Assembly (NCBI GenBank): GCA_947632425.1
Contig: CANRPG010000117.1
Location: 1-6,468, forward strand
From: an uncultured Clostridia bacterium
GTDB lineage: Bacteria > Bacillota > Clostridia > Oscillospirales > Ruminococcaceae
Length of the DNA: 6,468 nt
Reading direction: 5' to 3'
The notes below the pieces were generated by a model. It worked only from the letters and a program-made list of their open reading frames with translations, did no database searches and was not told the DNA's origin. A program made the position numbers and the translations under genes. Below are positions 5,756-6,468 of the stretch, piece by piece (position 1 is the first letter of the stretch; every line of letters starts with the position of its first letter).

Positions 5756-6298
5756 TTAAATATTTGCGTTTATTTCTTTCAATATTTCCACGATCTCAAT
5801 ATCGCCGTCTACAAGTACTTCTGTTATCGGCTCGTGACCGTCCTCGTTTTCTCCGTTCTGCCAGTATATCTCTGCCAGTCGGAGATTTTCTTTCTCGGAG
5901 ACTGTGCCGTCGAAGCATTTATACGCATCGCCAAAATAGCAATTACCGTTTGCCTTTATTTTGGCGACACAGTATGTAGGGCGACCTATACGGGCAAAAT
6001 ATTCGCCCCACCGCACGGCTTCTTCATACGTTTGAGAGACATACAGCGCTGCCATGCGAGACGGATATTGCGGATACTTTTCCCGTCTTACTTTCTCCAG
6101 CGCCAGCTCGCGCAGAGCAACATCGACCTCGTGGCTGAAGGCTGCTCCCGCATACTTTTTCGGGTTTTTGTAAATATCCTCAACTACGCTCAACTGCGCA
6201 TAGACACGCTCGTGCACGCCGTTGGGGTTTTCTTCATTCAATACAAAACGCTGACCGACCTGCTTGGGTCTGTCAGAAACTACATGATAAAAATACAT
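5756..6298 (-). CDS. DUF2441-type protein, possible ADP-ribosyltransferase-like fold
   Basis: This 180-residue soluble protein has no signal peptide or membrane segment. Its sequence resembles, from memory, the conserved DUF2441 family of Firmicutes and Bacteroidetes: YFYHVVSDRP at the start, an ALRELALEKVRREKYPQYPSR block (61-81) and a C-terminal part ending in EILKEINANI. The function of the family is not established. The order of conserved features, a strand with His5, then LYVSQTYEEA with Tyr86, then TEVLVDGDI with Glu160, resembles the H-Y-E layout of diphtheria-toxin-like and DarT-like ADP-ribosyltransferases; this is inference. AGGAGG (6308-6303 on the minus strand) lies only four bases before ATG at 6298, a rather short spacing, but no other start fits. 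The gene converges on the lipoprotein gene and shares its terminator. A hairpin and a possible short leader ORF lie upstream. Confidence 0.85.
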   Translation of the reverse strand: MYFYHVVSDRPKQVGQRFVLNEENPNGVHERVYAQLSVVEDIYKNPKKYAGAAFSHEVDVALRELALEKVRREKYPQYPSRMAALYVSQTYEEAVRWGEYFARIGRPTYCVAKIKANGNCYFGDAYKCFDGTVSEKENLRLAEIYWQNGENEDGHEPITEVLVDGDIEIVEILKEINANI

Positions 6299-6313
6299 AT
6301 ATCCTCCTATTGT

Positions 6314-6340
6314 GGGAGAACTTATGTTACTCGTTCTCCC
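6314..6340 (-). promoter_or_regulatory. leader hairpin before the DUF2441-type gene
   Basis: On the minus strand GGGAGAAC (6340-6333) and GTTCTCCC (6321-6314) make a perfect 8-bp stem with an 11-base loop. It ends five bases before the AGGAGG site of the downstream gene and has no T tract, so it looks like a translational or stability element rather than a terminator. The 3' arm could also pair, with a three-base bulge, with GGGAGGTGAAC in front of the short leader ORF. Confidence 0.6.
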
Positions 6341-6344
6341 GAGC

Positions 6345-6389
6345 TTATTTGATTTTTGTGAAACGTTTGAAAGCTTCTGTAAACATCAT
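6345..6389 (-). CDS. possible 14-codon leader ORF upstream of the DUF2441-type gene
   Basis: A very good ribosome binding site, GGGAGGTGA (6400-6392 on the minus strand), precedes two successive ATG codons (6389 and 6386). The frame encodes MMFTEAFKRFTKIK and stops at TAA (6347-6345), 46 bases before the DUF2441-type start. The peptide has Phe at 3, 7 and 10 and Ile at 13, and four basic residues against one Glu, so it could form a short basic amphipathic helix. It could be a regulatory leader peptide, a tiny functional protein, or a remnant. The binding site is much stronger than chance would suggest, but the length makes the call uncertain. Confidence 0.4.
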   Translation of the reverse strand: MMFTEAFKRFTKIK

Positions 6390-6424
6390 GTTCACCTCCC
6401 TCGTATAATAAAGATGTATTCTAA

Positions 6425-6453
6425 TTGCCTTTTAAAGACAAATAGGATATAAT
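6425..6453 (+). promoter_or_regulatory. likely promoter reading out of the window to the right
   Basis: TTGCCT (6425-6430), a 17-base spacer and a perfect TATAAT (6448-6453) on the plus strand predict a transcript starting near 6460 for a gene beyond the window. It lies back to back with the start of the minus-strand unit, so the 80 bases here are probably a divergent promoter region. I could not settle on a minus-strand promoter; TTGTAT (6457-6452) with TAAAAG (6434-6429) is one weak candidate. Confidence 0.45.
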
Positions 6454-6468
6454 ACAAGTATCGGATAG

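Noticed and set aside
5738..6352. Long plus-strand open frame opposite the DUF2441-type gene
   Set aside because: The minus-strand frame has the ribosome binding site, family resemblance and terminator placement; the plus-strand frame is a cysteine- and arginine-rich shadow.

Overview
The window looks like chromosomal DNA from a Gram-positive anaerobe of the Clostridia, most likely a Ruminococcus-like member of the Oscillospiraceae. The grounds are strong AGGAGG-type ribosome binding sites, sigma-A promoters close to TTGACA-N17-TATAAT, an IreB (UPF0297/DUF965) protein, a PdaA-type peptidoglycan deacetylase and a lipobox lipoprotein. The taxon is inferred from protein style; there is no rRNA in the window.

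Layout from left to right: (1) a self-contained ireB transcription unit with promoter, gene and strong terminator (34-403); (2) a 5' region of about 240 bases without a clear gene; (3) pdaA (648-1517), a secreted or membrane-anchored de-N-acetylase of the muramic-delta-lactam type; (4) 594 bases without a gene (1518-2111), filled with heptamer-based direct and inverted repeats; (5) an uncharacterised protein with one N-terminal membrane segment (2112-3440), with its own promoter; (6) 615 bases without a gene (3441-4055), which contain degraded copies of the same intergenic repeat modules; (7) an uncharacterised lipoprotein with an Asp/Tyr-rich tail (4056-5696), driven by a consensus extended -10 promoter; (8) a bidirectional terminator shared with (9) a convergent minus-strand gene of the DUF2441 type (5756-6298), preceded by a hairpin and a possible 14-codon leader ORF. 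A likely outward-facing promoter lies at the right edge.

Three of the genes (pdaA, the anchored protein and the lipoprotein) act outside the membrane. IreB is the small partner of the PASTA-type Ser/Thr kinase that monitors the cell wall in related Firmicutes. The region therefore leans towards the cell envelope, but each gene has its own promoter, or large gaps separate it from the next, so this is not an operon. No known defence, CRISPR or mobile-element system is visible. The points most worth following are the dispersed intergenic repeat family, the possible ADP-ribosyltransferase-like H-Y-E pattern in the DUF2441-type protein, and the structured leader in front of that gene.
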